Counted from the first letter of the stretch, positions 21,600 to 36,609 are shown. The stretch: 64,000 bases of DNA from Ooceraea biroi (GCF_003672135.1 NC_039506.1:23282497-23346496), one strand, 5' to 3'. Translations and numbers: made by a program. Notes: a model not told the origin generated them from the sequence alone.

Positions 21600-24262
21600 G
21601 CAACAGAAAAATGCAAGAGGCACCGATCAGTAATCAGTCGATTATGTCGACAGGCGGTTCCAGACCGTGGATACGAAAGAATTAAATGCATCGCTGCTCA
21701 AACATTAAGAACCACCGGCGCTGCAATTTTTCCTTTCCCTCGACATTGTATGAGGTGGGACGCGGAGTTTTGGACGCTATCCAGGTTGCCGTTCTCTTCC
21801 TATTTCCACAATCTCGCGCGCGCGTGCCCACCCCAGCTGCTTCCCTCGTTTCTATCCTCCTCGGAAATCACTTTCTACCAGTCGTAATCCGCGCGTTAAA
21901 TCTCTCGGTGAAGCAGCGTGCGACGTGTCACACGTACGTATGGCGCGTGCACGTTGCACATAATCGGCCAAGAAGAGCTCTCGTTACGTCGCAGAGAAGA
22001 ATAGAATTTTACGCGTGAAGCTACGCGTCCGCCCGAGGCTAATTTACGACGTGCAATTTATGGAAATGAGTTCGATAAAAATGGAACGCAACGACTTATT
22101 ATAGTTTCAATACGAATTGTGAATCACATCTCTGCTTCGACGCTTCGACCCTGGAGAAGAATGCAACGAGAGCGTGCATTCTGCCCTCTCCTTGATCCCT
22201 CATTGGAAACGATCGCGATATCTTTGTTCTATACGTCTCGATCTTGCTTCTCTCCCCCTTTCATCCCTTCTGTCCGCGCGTTGCGATATCTAGTTCTTTT
22301 TATCACTCCTATCCGCGAAGAAACTTGCGACTGAATCTCTTGACGTAATGGAGCTTATGAATATTCATGCAAAAGCAGGTCAATTACATGCACTTGGACG
22401 TGCATGCCGTAACGTTACATTTTCCTCCGTAAATTCCTTCCAAGCTCAGAACGTCTAGCGTTTTTAGTTCCTGCTTCCTTTTTCTTCCCCTCAACGTTGG
22501 TCCATTATGATAATTTGATATTAAGTGGAGAATCACGTGTGAATCTGTCGTTTCTTACGTAAAAAACCTCAAAGCGTGTGAAATCGACTTAAGGTGCGGA
22601 CGATTGTTCGCGGTGTACCAGCGGTCAGCCTTGAAGACGAAGGCTGAATCCTTTCGCGTTTCATCATCCCGCGCACGACACTATTCATACTTCAAGACGT
22701 CGAACGTCCAATTAGATCAAACATGTGCGGATAGGGACATCGGAATGGAGCGCGTATAGAGGCATGTTGCATATATTTGTACCGCACTCTCGCACAGCTT
22801 CTGTCGAACGCTAATACAAAGTACAATCTGCATTCCGTTCCTGATCATTGCTCGCGCGACGACTCGACACTGAGACACACGCATCAATAACGTTTTTAAT
22901 ATAGGTATTCTCAAGCGAATTCTCTCCTTGAATTTTACTCTCGAGCAGCATTCAAAATCTAAAGGAGATTCAATTTCCTAGTAAAGGACTAACAAGTTAA
23001 CATCTGAAGGAACACGAAGTAGAATATAGCTACTGACTTGGAGATTTCATAACTCAGGAACGCAAGAGAATTCAGAGATTACAAGTTGACCAAGAGACCG
23101 GCGAGAGTCGCTAATCGACGTTTGTTTAATCAAGTTGGCGTGTTGTTAATTGTACGTTAATTGTATGTCACTGTACGCAGCTACGAATTTATTCAGCCGA
23201 AAATTTGGAAATATTTGCGCATGTTTTTGCGCACAGTCGAGAATTTTATTGTGCAACGGCGATGTGTGAACGTAGTCGCACGAAACTGAACAGCCTATCT
23301 ACGTATCCCTCGCTAAAAAAAATGATAGAGGAATGCAAGATCACGTGAGAGTTTCCATTCGGAATTCCTACCTAACTGCGTGCGAGCGTGCGAACGCGCG
23401 AGGCGGCCACAGGAGGACAGAATTTTTCCACTCGCGCGAACGAGAACGTCTGACGTCCGCGGTTAATTCGGCAATGAGCGCAATCACGAGCGAGCGGCTG
23501 AGATTGAAATCTTTCCGCTCGATACGCGCGAGCGAGAAAGTCTAGGCGTCCGCGAGAGATTCTCAGGCGGATGGTATATCGGCCGGGAGTACGTACCTAC
23601 GTGGCGGTAAATGTCGGACGATATCGTGAAAAGTAAGGCAGAAAGAACCGTCGTGTGTATGAGAGACGCATCTGCGTTGATCAACGCAACGAGAAACTGC
23701 GACTTTTTTCGCGCTACCAATTAACGCTCATTCTAATTGCAACATATTAATTGCAGCGTATCTGCATTGGCAATTTCGCGCACTGTCACCCGCATCTCGG
23801 GCACTTATTTGTCCGTTTATATCATTGCTTTAATTGATCGGGACGAGGGAGGAGAGGGAGGGAGAGGAATCTTTACACAATACTGTGTCGCGAACTTCTG
23901 ACGAATAAATAAGCGTCACGTTATTTTGCAAAGCGATCGTAAACAAACGAGATAACGTTTTACGCTGACGCAACGAAATTGACCGAATCGTCAACGTGCA
24001 TCGTGAAGGAAACGGTCGAATTTTCCGATGGGCACGGTCTCGGGGAGGCCGACGTGTTAATCGGCCGCGATTAATTCGCGAAATAACGGGCACAATCGAC
24101 GGGCTCAATCGCTTTTATGCGGCTGGCTCGGAGCACCGCGGTCGCGCCGTGTTATTTGAGAGGCATTTAAGCGCTGAAAGGTGGAGGTTCGGATTTAATG
24201 CGCGACTTCCTATTCCTGCCGCGTAGGCGCAAAGAGGTCGAGTGCCAAAGCCGCCGCGTGTT

Positions 24263-24306
<44 letters not shown>

Positions 24307-27300
24307 AGTCACGCCGTCCTGTACGAATGCATCACCGGCGGAGATTCGTGCCACTCTCTTTCTCTGTTTCTCTTTCTTTCTCTTCTCGTCACGCGTGTGA
24401 TACATGTATCCTGTCGCCCGCCCTCGTTCGTTTCTCTCTTCAGACCGTTCGCAATCGGTGATTACGGTAACAGGTTGTCGATCGATTAAACTCGGGCCGA
24501 TTGTCGGGCCGATTGTCGCGCCGATTGTCCAACGCTGAACGACGGGCGAACGACCGAATGTAGTTACCTCTTCGCGTTACGTTAGCAACCCCGTACCCCT
24601 GCGAGCGAGGATCGTGAAAGTTACTCGCGCCTCGGAGCTTTCATAACGAAAACGATGTACCGTTAAAAGATTTAGCTCGCAGCAGGAAAAGTTACCTTAC
24701 GCGATTTATTACGCGAAAGCGAACTCGGCTGCGTCTATTAGGCGCGCTTCGCGTTACCCGCGTTGCGCGCGTACCCATGTCCGCGACGACGCGGCCGATT
24801 CGCGCGATTCTAGAGAGGTCACCGAAGAAAGTAGAACCCTCGTCGAGTCATGCACGACCGCGTACAGGTACGCGATAGCGGCTCCGCGAAGGCGCGGATC
24901 GCGCACGAGAGGTGTCCACGTTCACCGCGGATAGATTATCCGTATTGCCTCGCGATAAGAAGAAAGAGGGAAAGTGTATCGGAGATTTTTTTGTGCTCTC
25001 TGCGATGCCCACATCAGCGCGCTTTAATCGAGCGATAATTAAACAAGCGGTAATTAGTCACGTTTCTCCTCGATACGTAATTAACTATTAATAGCGGCGA
25101 TCCCATTGCATGTGTGCGTAAGCAATAGGCTTGTTTTTTTTTCCTCGCTCGATCGCTGTGCGGATGTGAATAACTCTTTGTTGGGAAAAATCGTCCCATT
25201 TCCATCGCTTGCCGCTATCCAGACGCACTCGGTATTCAGTGGTTGTTCGCCACGAGAAAGAAAAAGATCCACGAAGAGTATCATCACGTGTGACACGTGT
25301 ACGTCTCGCATGCACGACACGTGCAACGAAGCAAATATGTGGATAGCGGCCCTTCACATAACGTGCGTAACGCGTGACGCTCACGTTGCGCATCGAAATT
25401 CCTCCTAAAACTCGAGGTAACGTCTCTACGTATAGGTAAAAGGGTATAGCTAAATAATTCTCTGCTTGGTACCATTCTCCGGAAACGCAAAGAAAATCCG
25501 CACAAAAGCCTGCGCGTTCGCGAGAAACGGTTTCGCACAAACAGCACAGTTGAGCAACCGGTATTACGATCGCGCAATCGTGTAATTGTTGTTCAAACAT
25601 TGCACGGGTCAAGATCATTCCTTCAATGCATCATGCGTAACGATAAAGATTTTGTGTATCAAAAATTAAGAAAAAACTTGAAAAAACTTAAATGGAAAAG
25701 AAATTGTTAAATTTAAAAGACATAATAATATCAAGTGCAAATATTTTTGCAACAAGAGCGAAAGTAATGTTAAGTATATACATATATAACAGGCGGAAAA
25801 TATGTAGCTGCAGCAGTCATTTTTTGCACTTTGTGGAAACATGTAGAACGTAATGTGAGTCATAACGATAATATGAACATGGTTTTTTTACGGACCGTAT
25901 GTCATTCATTGAGAATGTGCGAGACATAATCAGCCATCGTTAGCTCATAAATTAAAGACGTAAGGCGGAGATATACGCGCTTCTTATTTTACTAATCGCC
26001 TCTGAAATTTATACGAAACGCACACGACAGCGTGATTACACGCCTGCAAGTATCGGATAAACGAAGCGTGATTATTAAAGCGAGATCGTGCGATGCTCGA
26101 CGTTCGCAGAGGTGTGACACGGACACGACAACAATCGCGCGAGACAATCTATTCAGCATTTGATCAGAAGGATGCGCAAAAGTGTTATGCTAATAAGCAC
26201 GCGCGTTGTTAGCACGTTGATGTGCGTGCGAAGCTGCACGTGGCATTACGGAGACGCACCGAATTCAAGGATAGCGATACGTATAATACATTAGCGATGC
26301 TGCGACTATTACTCGAGTGGAAAATAGCCGAGTGACAAATGATAAAAACTGAGAACGACCGAATCGCGACGACGATTTGTACGAGGAACATTCGTGCAAG
26401 ATTCAAGTGACGCGTTTCAATTGCGTAAGTTTTACATTTCCTTTTTGTTTCCGCTGAAGAACAATTAACCGTTAAATTCAGCACACGTATGCGACATTGC
26501 GCAGATGTGAGATGCGAGGATGAAAAGAAAGGAAGATCATTCTCTTGGAACAACGAATTGAACACTTTCCGCTGCGCCATTCCGCGGCATTTGGCGATAC
26601 ACGGCTTTGACATTATTTAAATCGTCGTCCCATTTACACACCATTAAAATGTACATGTTGCTGCGAACAATCACGTCACATGAATAATGAATAATCATAC
26701 GCCGTTTCTCGTGACCGCGGTCATAAAGTATGCGCCTCCACCCCGTTCATGGCGAATGTCAACAACTTTCGCCGCCAATTTCGTCAATGAAAGCTTTCGC
26801 CAAGCTATCACACGCCGTCACGATTCGACTTTAGACTCAGTAATTGATGCAGATCTTTTAGAGAAACTATATATAGATGTGTATATAAAATTCAAGAACC
26901 AACATATTCAATTTCTTAATTTTTTTCCTTTATCTCAAGCAACGCCAGACACATGTTCGCCATTTGTCTAACGACCGGACTACCTTAAGCGGATGCAAAC
27001 GGATCTCCCTACTCTCGCAAAAATCTGCGAGTTCCGCGAAGAAAAACACGACAACGAACATCCGCATCGCGAGAAACGTTTTAACGAGATTCGTGATTGT
27101 CCGACGACACTGGCACCATTAGACCGATCATTAAACACGCGGATGGGCCGCAAGCGAAGAATCGGCCAGCGTGCATCCGACCCCGATGGTGTATGGGTGT
27201 GCGCCGTTGGAACGGCGGGTTGCATAACGTTCAAGGTGAAACTTCCCCACCATCAACTAGACAATCGCGTCTCTCTGATGCAGCAGCAGCAGCAGCTGCT

Positions 27301-30300
27301 GTTGTTGTTGACCACCATTGACGGTATGCGCCGGTGGCCAATTAGTATCGCTGTTAATTCAATCTCCGCCTCGCCTACGGTGGATCCGGTCGGCTGACGG
27401 ATTGATGGAGCCGCCTGTCCAAGGCGCAGTAATACCGAGCGTGTCAAAAGTCCGCGCCGAGCTCCCTCGCGCCTGCAAGAAGGCGAAATCGGAGCCGATA
27501 ATAGCATAGCAAAGAGCCAGGCCGTTATTCTTCCGTAGACCGTTAATCCCTCATCATTATCGCGTCTTGTCGACTTTACATTGAGCCCTCGTGAAAATCC
27601 GCTGGAAATTAAAATGTGCTAACTGTACATCAGCCCGATACAAGCGGAGAGTGGCTGCTTCGCGAGATAATCACCGGTGTGCACGGTTTCGTAGAAACTC
27701 GCTCCTGTCGAACGATAAACGAGCAATAAAGGGAGAGAGAGGAAAGAGAAAGAAGCGTTGTTCATTAAGACACTCAGGGAAAGAAATCCTCTTAAGCACG
27801 AATTCAATAGTGCAAACGTGATTATAAAAAGGGAGAGAAAGAGCGAGAATCGCGTGAGACTATAATTGGAAACGCTCTTTCGCGGAGGACTTTCATCTGA
27901 AAAATAAAAGCAAATCTCGTGGCCAGTGGAACGCAAAAAGATCTGTTCGATAGCATACGCGCGCGCGAGTGAAAATTCGATTAACATAGAAAGGATGACG
28001 TGGAAAAGCACGTTCGTAAATTCGCGCCTCGAATCCCCTGGCGAGTCATTAAACGTGGATCAACAAGCCGGCTGCTAACCGAGCCACTGCGCGCGTTGCA
28101 ACGACACGGACTATTTTTCCGGCGGATACGGTCAATTAGAAAACGCCCGGTCGCACTTTCTCCTGGGCTGCCGTGCTCGCCTTCGGCGCCTTTTGCTATT
28201 TAGGAAAAAGGATCTTGTGGGTCGCGACCCACATGACCAGCCATCGCGACCAGCGTTAACCTTCCGCCGTGAGGAATCCTCGGCGACGAGGCGAGCCCCA
28301 GACGCGTTTCCCCATGCATTTCGCGCTACTCGCTTTCCATTCGTCGACCTGGCTAATAGAAGCCTCGCTGGAAGACCATAATCACGCCTTAATCTCGCGA
28401 AAATCACGCGCCTCCGGCGCGTTTCCATTTCGCGGATGGAGGCGCGTTCGACCCATTTTCACTCGGCTCATTAATGTTACTCGATACTCGCGTTCGTTAA
28501 AATCCTCGGTGTTTTGGCACGCAACGATATTCCTGTGTTCTTTTCGCTCTACATCTGCCTTTAAATATGGCCGCGCGTTATCCCACAGAGCTTTATGCGA
28601 TTTATTGTGAGTACGATGCCCAGGTAACAAGCGAAAAGAAACCTGTGGCTAACATTCCCATGCCGAACATAAATTATCCTATTGTTACGCGTACAGGATA
28701 CACCGACGGAAAATCCTCCGCTTACAGAAGAACAATTCCGAGTCGCGTCGAATGAATGATAGGACAGTACATATAAATCTTCTTCTCTTTTTTTTTATCG
28801 TCGTTGATAGCATTAGTAGTAAGATTTGTGAGAAAATTATTCTTCTCAAGAGGAAACATCGCATATTCGCGGATGCCACCTGTATGTGTGCGCGTGTACC
28901 GTTTTAATGCAGACTTTGGTTCTCATCACGCAATAATGCATTACGTGCATACATGCGATTCTATATGTGTTAATTGATGAATACGATTTAAAATAGCTTC
29001 GCAGGATGTGCACGCCTTACGTTTTAATTTAAACATAATGCGAATTTAATCTCGAGATTTCCATCGTGATGCAATCGGTATGCGGTTATAAGATAGAAAT
29101 TATGTAACGACTGTCTCTCTCTCGCATGCATATGTAAAATGCGGTTAATCATTCTTTCCAAAATATCATCTGCCTGCAGAGAAGATAAACAGCGGCGTAT
29201 CTCCGTGTAGCAATACTTGCTATCGCGTCTCCCAATAATCTCACGTTGACACGTGTCGTACGTTGTTGACTTAGCAACCAATTTCGTTGGAATCTGGAAA
29301 TGAGATTCGAAATGAAATATCACTTTCGAAACTTCGAATCCATACAGATAAATAACTTTATATATCTTTGCGAATATAACCCGAACGAAGGCTTAATTGC
29401 CAACTAAATATGAATCACAGAAAATAGTTTCTTCGAAACCATCTCGTGTCCGTCATTGGTATCATATCTACTTGCACGGAACCACGTCGTAATCACGGCC
29501 GCCGATAATTTCGACTTCGACGAAGACACGGACCGGTGCAAGTTACAAAGTCCCGAGAACTCGACTGCGTGTCACTTTAAATCTCGCTCGTTCGACACGC
29601 GCTCGATCGCTGCCTGTTTTCGTTTCTCATTTTTCTGGAGGTGCGACAAGATAAGGCACGATTAGAATTTACGGAGGAAAAAAAGTACGACGCCTGTCGC
29701 GCTCTTTCAACCCCGACGTGATTCCTGCAATATTTCGCTTCCATTGATCGCCAATCGACCTTTGACATGGGCTTCCGTATCGCGACCTTTTGGCGCTCCT
29801 GATAACCCGCCGACCTTTCAAGGCATTAAGGGTGCCTGGTGGCGCTTAATAGTATTTTTAAACCTACTTATCGCAAAAAGTCAATAAATCGATACCGTTC
29901 GCGCTCGGGCGGGATCTTCGTTGCATTCGTCATCGTTTAGGACAATCAAAGGAACATTTCACAGAATTGCACAATGCCCCAGATTTGACCGCGTATCGCG
30001 GTATTCACGAACGCATTCTTCAGGAATCTCACGAACTGAAAAAAAAAAAAGAGAGGACTCGCTCGACGACGGTCGCATCGTCATTCTCCAGCGACTAGCG
30101 TGCGCTAAATTATATCTCGCCGCGATTTACGTGTACAACGTATGCCTGTAATGTGTGACGTAGGGATTTCGCGTGTGTCGGATACGTTGGAACAACGAGA
30201 CAAACTTCGTTTGGGAGCGAGGCGAGTTCAGAGATCACGGGCCTCCATTAGGACGCTATTATCACTATTAGCGTCTCGATAAGAGATTTCTACTCGCGTG

Positions 30301-32120
30301 CGTGTCACGATCCGATCTCGACAATCCGAATTCTACAATATTTGATTAACGTCGGCCGAGCCGGGACTGACCGTCTGCCGTTTTTGAGGCGCGCTATAGC
30401 GAATTACGGGGCCTTTGGTGCCCCCGGGGGGCAGCCGGCGAACCAGACAGCCTTGTAAAAACTGATACTGTTACTTCCGAGATGATCGCGACTGACTCTC
30501 CCGGTAGCTGCGTCTAATTGCACAAACGAGAAAACCGGGGGGTGAGAACCGAGTCTTATTATCTTCCATCCGGAGGAGCGCGCTGTTTAACGTCCCGACC
30601 GGCTAATTGTCGCTGGATTTTACCACCAGCTGCATGCTGTTATCAGCGTGTGCATGCGTGTGCGCTGGGGCGTTTACGTGCGCAATACACATGTATATAT
30701 ATGTATCGTGATAAATTTATCGCCGCCCAAATCGGACTACTTGGAGTGAATGAAATTAATGGATAGCAAACAGCGTGCGGATTGCATCCGAAACATGCGT
30801 TTCAAAGTTATTCTATAAACTAAGCGTCCCACACGCTCGCGCAATTCGCGCTCGTAAAATACCATCAGTTCTGTAAACGTTGAAATGTAAAATGCGCAAT
30901 TACGCAAACGCGTAATGCAAAAGCACACATTACTGAATCCCTACGCTATCTTTGGATATTCAAGAGAACGTACAAGACTACGTCGTTTGACTGTTATCAA
31001 GAACTCACACAGATTTTACATTGAATGATTCTGTACGAGTCGCGTTTAACGCTCATCTCGGCGAGCGAACGGAGCAGAACCTTTAATGGCGCGGCGAAGA
31101 AACTCGACGGCGAGTCCAAGATCGGCGTGCCGGTCGAGGCGGAGGCCCTCGGCTGCAGGAAAGTAATCGACGAAACGATGACGCCGCCTGAGGAAAAGTG
31201 GAGCGGCCGCTCGTACAATTCGCGGATTTCACTGAAAAGCCCCCCTTCGCCGCGCCGAGTGAAGTTGCTCGTTATGATTTCATTCCTCGCGGATCTCTCG
31301 CTCGCTCGTTCGCGCGCTTAAGCTCGCGATCTCGCGCGACGCAGAGGAAAGTGATCATTCTATTCGCGTCCGAGCAGGGAAGGAGCCGATTGCGGCCGCG
31401 CGCGCGTTTTCACTCGCGACGGAGAACGGAGTAACCCATTTTATCCGCGCTCCGTGTCCAGCCGGGTCGAGGTTCCCCCGACTGGCGATTCCACGAGAAT
31501 AAACGAGCGGACAATTTGCCGCTGATTGTACGGAGCCTGTCGCGCGATTCCGCAACCTCGCCCTCAGTTCCGGTGTTACGGATGAAGGGATCATCGCCGC
31601 GTTCGCACGTCCATACGCCCGCGCGCACACGCGATGGAAACGAAGCGTAATTAAATCTAATCAAGGAGATTTCGCACGTGCGAATGACGCGCGTCCGCGA
31701 GCGTTCTCGCGTTATAACGCGGACGAGCCGGATGTCGATAACTCCGGTGTCGACGTAATGACAGCGTAGTTGAAACAATGATGTCTCAACGTGGATTTCG
31801 CAGGAGGACCTGCATGTAATGTCTTACGTAAATATTGAACGACGCGTTCTATGTATCGTAATCGAAGTTTTTCACATGATCTACATAGTTTATATAAAAT
31901 CATCGTGCACGTATATAAAGAACGACATATGTGCAAATGTAACGTATATGTATAAATATTACCACCTACATTCCCGTGTGCGTTCAACGCAAGCAGCGAT
32001 GCGCAAAATTGTCGCGGGCCGCACGAATAGCTGGAAACGAATTCCTATCGTTCGATCGTCGGACAGAGACAATCGATATCAAGTGCATCCTCGCGATCGA
32101 ATTGAGCGGGGTTCGCAAGA
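21600..32120. other. Gene-free region (probably ced-6 5' intron)
   Basis: About 10.5 kb without a recognised coding sequence. Alternating AT-rich and CpG-rich patches produce many short frames, none with a domain I recognise. Notable content is a (GTC)n microsatellite at 24263-24305, a CAG run near 27281, and CpG-rich stretches near 23.3-24.8, 28.0-28.5 and 31.0-32.1 kb. If the ced-6 leader exon near 32.1 kb is real, this is its first intron. Confidence 0.4.
24263..24305. repeat. (GTC)n trinucleotide microsatellite, ~14 units
   Basis: Uninterrupted GTC repeats lie between GTGTT and GCAGTC. The homopolymeric serine or threonine frames predicted here are translations of the repeat and not evidence of a gene. 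Confidence 0.95.
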
Positions 32121-32129
32121 GTCACTCAC

Positions 32130-32400
32130 CTGTTATCGTTGCCGATGCGAATCGCGTTTCGCTAATACTTAACGCGATCGCGCGGAACACATTCCCAAAC
32201 CTCGCGCCGAGGAATCGAGCGGAAAATGTCTCGAAGCGGCAAATTCGAGACACGAGACGGAACGCAACAACCCAACCGACGACTCGCGGCGGACTGGAGC
32301 GCGTGGTGCACGTTGCGCTTTGCCGAGCGGACACGGCGCGGTACGGAGCGGCGCGGTGCGAAGCGACGAGAAGAACCGGACGCGGACGAGCGTGACCGAT
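32130..32400 (-). promoter_or_regulatory. Candidate noncoding first exon / promoter of ced-6
   Basis: On the minus strand AACGATAACAG|GTGAGTGAC at 32130/32129 is a strong donor at the edge of a CpG-rich block (about 32120-33080), the composition expected of an insect promoter. ced-6 needs an upstream noncoding exon because there is an acceptor at 21598. Pairing the two is inference, and it would imply a 10.5-kb leader intron. The right limit of the exon is a guess. Confidence 0.3.
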
Positions 32401-33113
32401 CTCCTCTCCGCGTCCGACTCGGAGTGACGGTCGTGGGAGTCCGAGTCGGCGGATCGCTCGCTGCTGGGTGGATTATTCGGTGAAACGACTGGCGGACCGA
32501 TACGGGTGGCGGTACCAGCCACGGTCCCCGGACCGCGACGTCCTCTCATCCACCTATTTTCGCGACCGTTCGTTATTCTATGAGAGAAAAGGAGAAAACT
32601 AAAATGAAGTGATCGTTTCAGCCGCACCGGAACGTTGCATCGACAGTGCAACGACAGTTTTGGTACTAACGAGATGAAAGAATCGGTACGATTGGCCAAA
32701 AGGTAGAAAAAGGCGAATGGAGCAAAGTGCAATCGGCCGTAGAAATCCGTACTGCCGGAATACTTTGGAAAGAGAAAGAGAGAGGGACTGGTCGACCGAG
32801 AGCTGTCGCGCCAGGTCTTCGCAGAATGGAGTAGCGAGCGCGATCGTTGATGGTAGATGATCCGATAGAATGAGAAGGGATAGGAGAGGATGGCGGTACC
32901 AGCCACGGCCGAGACCGCCGTCGAGTCCGTCCTCCATCGCGGACCACAGCAGCAAGTTGTTACACGAAGGTGGCGAAGAGGCAGAGGGGCAAGGGGGGGA
33001 AAAGAGAGAGACCAAACGCGTATTCTTATACGGCCGAGAGATCCATCTCCGACCCTTTGCGCTAAATAGATAAGAGGATAACCGGCGCCGCGCGCGCGAG
33101 GCAAGATCATCTC

Positions 33114-33146
33114 TTTCTCTCTTGCTCTCTCTCTCTCTCTCTGTCT
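33114..33146. repeat. CT/GA tract (possible GAGA-type element)
   Basis: A run of CT dinucleotides at the edge of the CpG-rich block and just before the ATG at 33167. GA tracts near insect promoters are often bound by GAGA-factor-type proteins. Function here is inferred only. Confidence 0.5.
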
Positions 33147-33166
33147 CTTGAGACAATCAGCCGACG

Positions 33167-33248
33167 ATGGTTACACTCCATTTTCTTCTATTCATAGCCC
33201 TGATGGCGCGAACTGCGAGGCTAGGCGCTGAACTGAAAACCACCGGCC
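33167..33248 (+). other. Possible signal-peptide exon, gene unassigned
   Basis: Starting at ATG 33167 the frame encodes a typical secretory leader (MVTLHFLLFIALMARTARLG) followed by a possible donor (GGCC|GTAATC), ending in phase 1. That phase would fit the thickveins exon at 63503, but the donor is weak, the distance is 30 kb and parcas lies between on the same strand. It may equally be a chance frame, which continues open to 33424. Confidence 0.2.
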
Positions 33249-36200
33249 GTAATCGCGACGAATTCAATTCGTTGACGCGCAAAGCGGGAGAACGGGTCTC
33301 GCGATCGCCAATTGCCCTGCAAATAAATCGACAGACTGCCGGTTGTCGGTTTCACGCGACTGCGATATCGAGATCGGAACTCGCGATCTGGAGATTGCGC
33401 TGTTTCTCGATTGCCTGCGAGTGAGACTGCGATTTCACGGCTGGATCACGTGCCTGGGACGTTGAATCTCCCTTTCTTGCCTCGATCTTTGAAGATTGGA
33501 GATTTCTGCAATTATGGAATTTTTTTCCGCAGATTCCTTTTCCTTTTTCCGAAATCGTTTTGCGAAGATCCTTGCCGAGCGAGACTTTCGAGATTGAGAC
33601 TTCACGAGATGCACGTACTGAATGGACTTTTGCGCATTTAAAGTCATGAGATGTTTATACGAGCGACTGCACACGTGCACACACATGCACGCTGAGTGTA
33701 TACTCATACATCTCCTCTATCTGAATAGTTGCTATCAGCGAATGCACATTCAACTACCGTTTGCAAGGAAATAATGCCGAATTACGAAATCGCCGCAGCC
33801 TTTCCGTAGACGACGCAAGCACGAAAGGTGCGTGACCGGGTGAACGAGCGATCATAAATCATATTTTTATTTTTTCCTTTTTTTCACTTCACGTCGCACG
33901 AAACCCACGACCGCAAATCATTGCGCGCGAGGAAGTATTAACGAGAGATTTGCGAAGTAAGCAGCAAGCCGATTCGCTATAAATATCCTTCGGTAACTTT
34001 TAATCCGCAGTCTGATAATCATAAGAGTTCGAAAACAAACTTCAGATATCTCAATGCGTGCTCGAAAACAATCTTAATGACAAAATTCCTGGAAACGTTC
34101 GAGATTCTCTTCTGCAATAATAAGATTTCGTAAAAACTACTAGACCGCAAAAAATGTTTTGCGCTTTAGTATCGGCGTAACCAACAGATTCATCATTTTT
34201 TGACGCGTGCGATTGTGATTGATTAAAATGAAACCATTTTGCTTCGGCGAATTTCGTCGCTACAAAAACCAAATTTTACTATATGTCGGCGCCGAAACCG
34301 GCTCGGGGGATTCGCCGAAAAATTACGGGAAACATCCGGGATTTTTGTGCGTCAGTCCGCACGACGCGATACGCGCTAATTCCAGGCAAAACACCGCGAG
34401 CGTTCGCGCTCAGACGAATACATCGAATCGGCGAGAGTATTAAACGTGGACAGGTTCCAGGTGTGATTCAGCGTCCGGCCAGAAAACCGGTCTTTTTTTT
34501 TCGCTCGTCCGTGTGCTCGTCGCCTCGCTCATTATACAATCAGATGCCGAAAGGTACATTGCACAATTTTTGTTTTGGTTCCTTCTTCCCGTAGTCAGCG
34601 TGATGTTGATCTCGACGACTCGGGTGATTCCGATCTCTCGCGCTCCTAGATTCGCGTTTCGTCGATCTTTTTGGAACTTTCTCGAGTTCCGGTTTCACCG
34701 ACGCTTACGACGACGACGGTCACCTCGGACAATGCTCGATCGCTACTAGAAGTCCATCTCGGACAGTAACCGCAGCGCGAAAGTAGGGAAAGTATCTCTC
34801 GATTTGCTTGCACATCCGACACACATATCACTACTGGAGCAAAAACGTGCTCGGCTGGGTATCATCCCGCCAGCGACAAACATCGCGCTCGCAAGCGGGC
34901 GACGTGGAATAAAAAAAGTTGACGAGACGGATATTTTTTCGGAACGGCGTTACCGCAAATGCAAATCCATCTCCTCGCGGACTTCCGCGAAATCTACATT
35001 TTTGCGGGAGATCGCGCGCATTATGCCGCGATCGCGCGGTAACGGGACAACAATTACCCATGTGCCGCGCTAGCGCACGCTCATATGTGCACGTTCACTT
35101 TACATAATAACGGCCAGCCGGGTGCTTATCATAAAAATGAATGCGCACCAGTGACTCGCCGCCGCCGTCGCGTTCTCTATTACATGAGAATAATTGCGGC
35201 ACGTAATTCGACTGGAATTCGCGATTGATCGAAGCGACTCGGTGTGAGGTGACCGCGATACGCCCTCGCGAGAATACGCGTAAAAGGCTCGCGGGAAAAC
35301 GCGCGTGCACGCGCGCTGCGCGTATCATCGTACATACGCCCACTTGATAAGCGACGGGTGTATAGAGACAAACTCGCGATCTCTGTCCTCGTGAAACTTA
35401 CTGTAACGGGAAACATTAGTGGCTGTCGCAAATATGATTTGCGCGGAGATTGCCGGCATATCGCGGTGCATCGCGTTGCAGCCGGCGCATCTTTCTGTGT
35501 TTCTTTTTTCTCTTCGCCGCCACTCTCCTGCGCTTCGATTCGCACTTTCGTTTTTCGTAATGACGACGCTCGCGCAAAACGCACGGATTGCACGTGCGCG
35601 CGGGCGTGAAATCGCGATCTCTCGCCGCGTAATTGTCGCGAACGCGACGGGTATATGGAACAGGATCGCATGTAGCTATACATTAGATTTAATTGTATTA
35701 CTTGGAATAATTTTTGATAATATCAAATAAACCTAACGATATGCTGCAGTTGCAGATCACAAGTTTCCAACTAATTATGCCATTAAGCAAAGCGAAGGAT
35801 TTTTCAGAAAATTTTCATTTCGTTGAAACTAGCAGTAGATATTTCTCGGAAAACGCCTAATGGCTCGATTAGGGAAGATTTCAATAATTTGATATTATCA
35901 ACGCGCTTCAAAGTGCACGGGACTTTTGCATCACCGAATTAAAGTCGATGATGATTACGGCAGACGGCGAGCAGAGGTTCAGTGGGATGGAATTGATGGA
36001 TTCGAGCCGTATAATTTCCTCGTCGACAACGAAGGTTATTTGGAAGAGATGAGCGCTTCCGCGATGATTTTCCGTTTTTAATCGAATCGTTGTCAGCATA
36101 CGACCTCAAAAATTGTGCGAGCGCAAAAGAATGCTTTGCAGACGCACGTTCGCGTGACGAAAGATATTCATACAAGAATCGAAATCTCGAAAACGTTATT

Positions 36201-36554
36201 AAAGAGAAAATCTTTTTAATAACATTTTCTCGAACTTTAGTCTCGAACGATATATTTTTTTAAACACTTTGCATTTTTCTAGTTTTAATTTTGTTTGATG
36301 GATACCATTAAGGAAATACTTCTATTTTATAAAGATGAAAGAAATGTAAAAATATCCGAACTAATATAACGTAACTAAACGTAATATTCGAACCAAAGTA
36401 CAAGAGCAGAACATGTCACAAGAGTATATAAAATATCGTGGAATGCAGTTCACATGTACACGAACGAGTAGCTCGCAACCAATGCGCGCACATGCGTATA
36501 CGCATCTCCGAAGTGTGAAATGCAGGCACAGATTCGTTCTTTTTCTAACGTACA

Positions 36555-36567
36555 ACCCAAAAGGAAA

Positions 36568-36609
<42 letters not shown>

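Noticed and set aside
32169..33110. 313-codon minus-strand frame as a gene
   Set aside because: Serine/arginine-rich without any recognised domain, in a CpG-rich block open in other frames too. Kept only as a finding.
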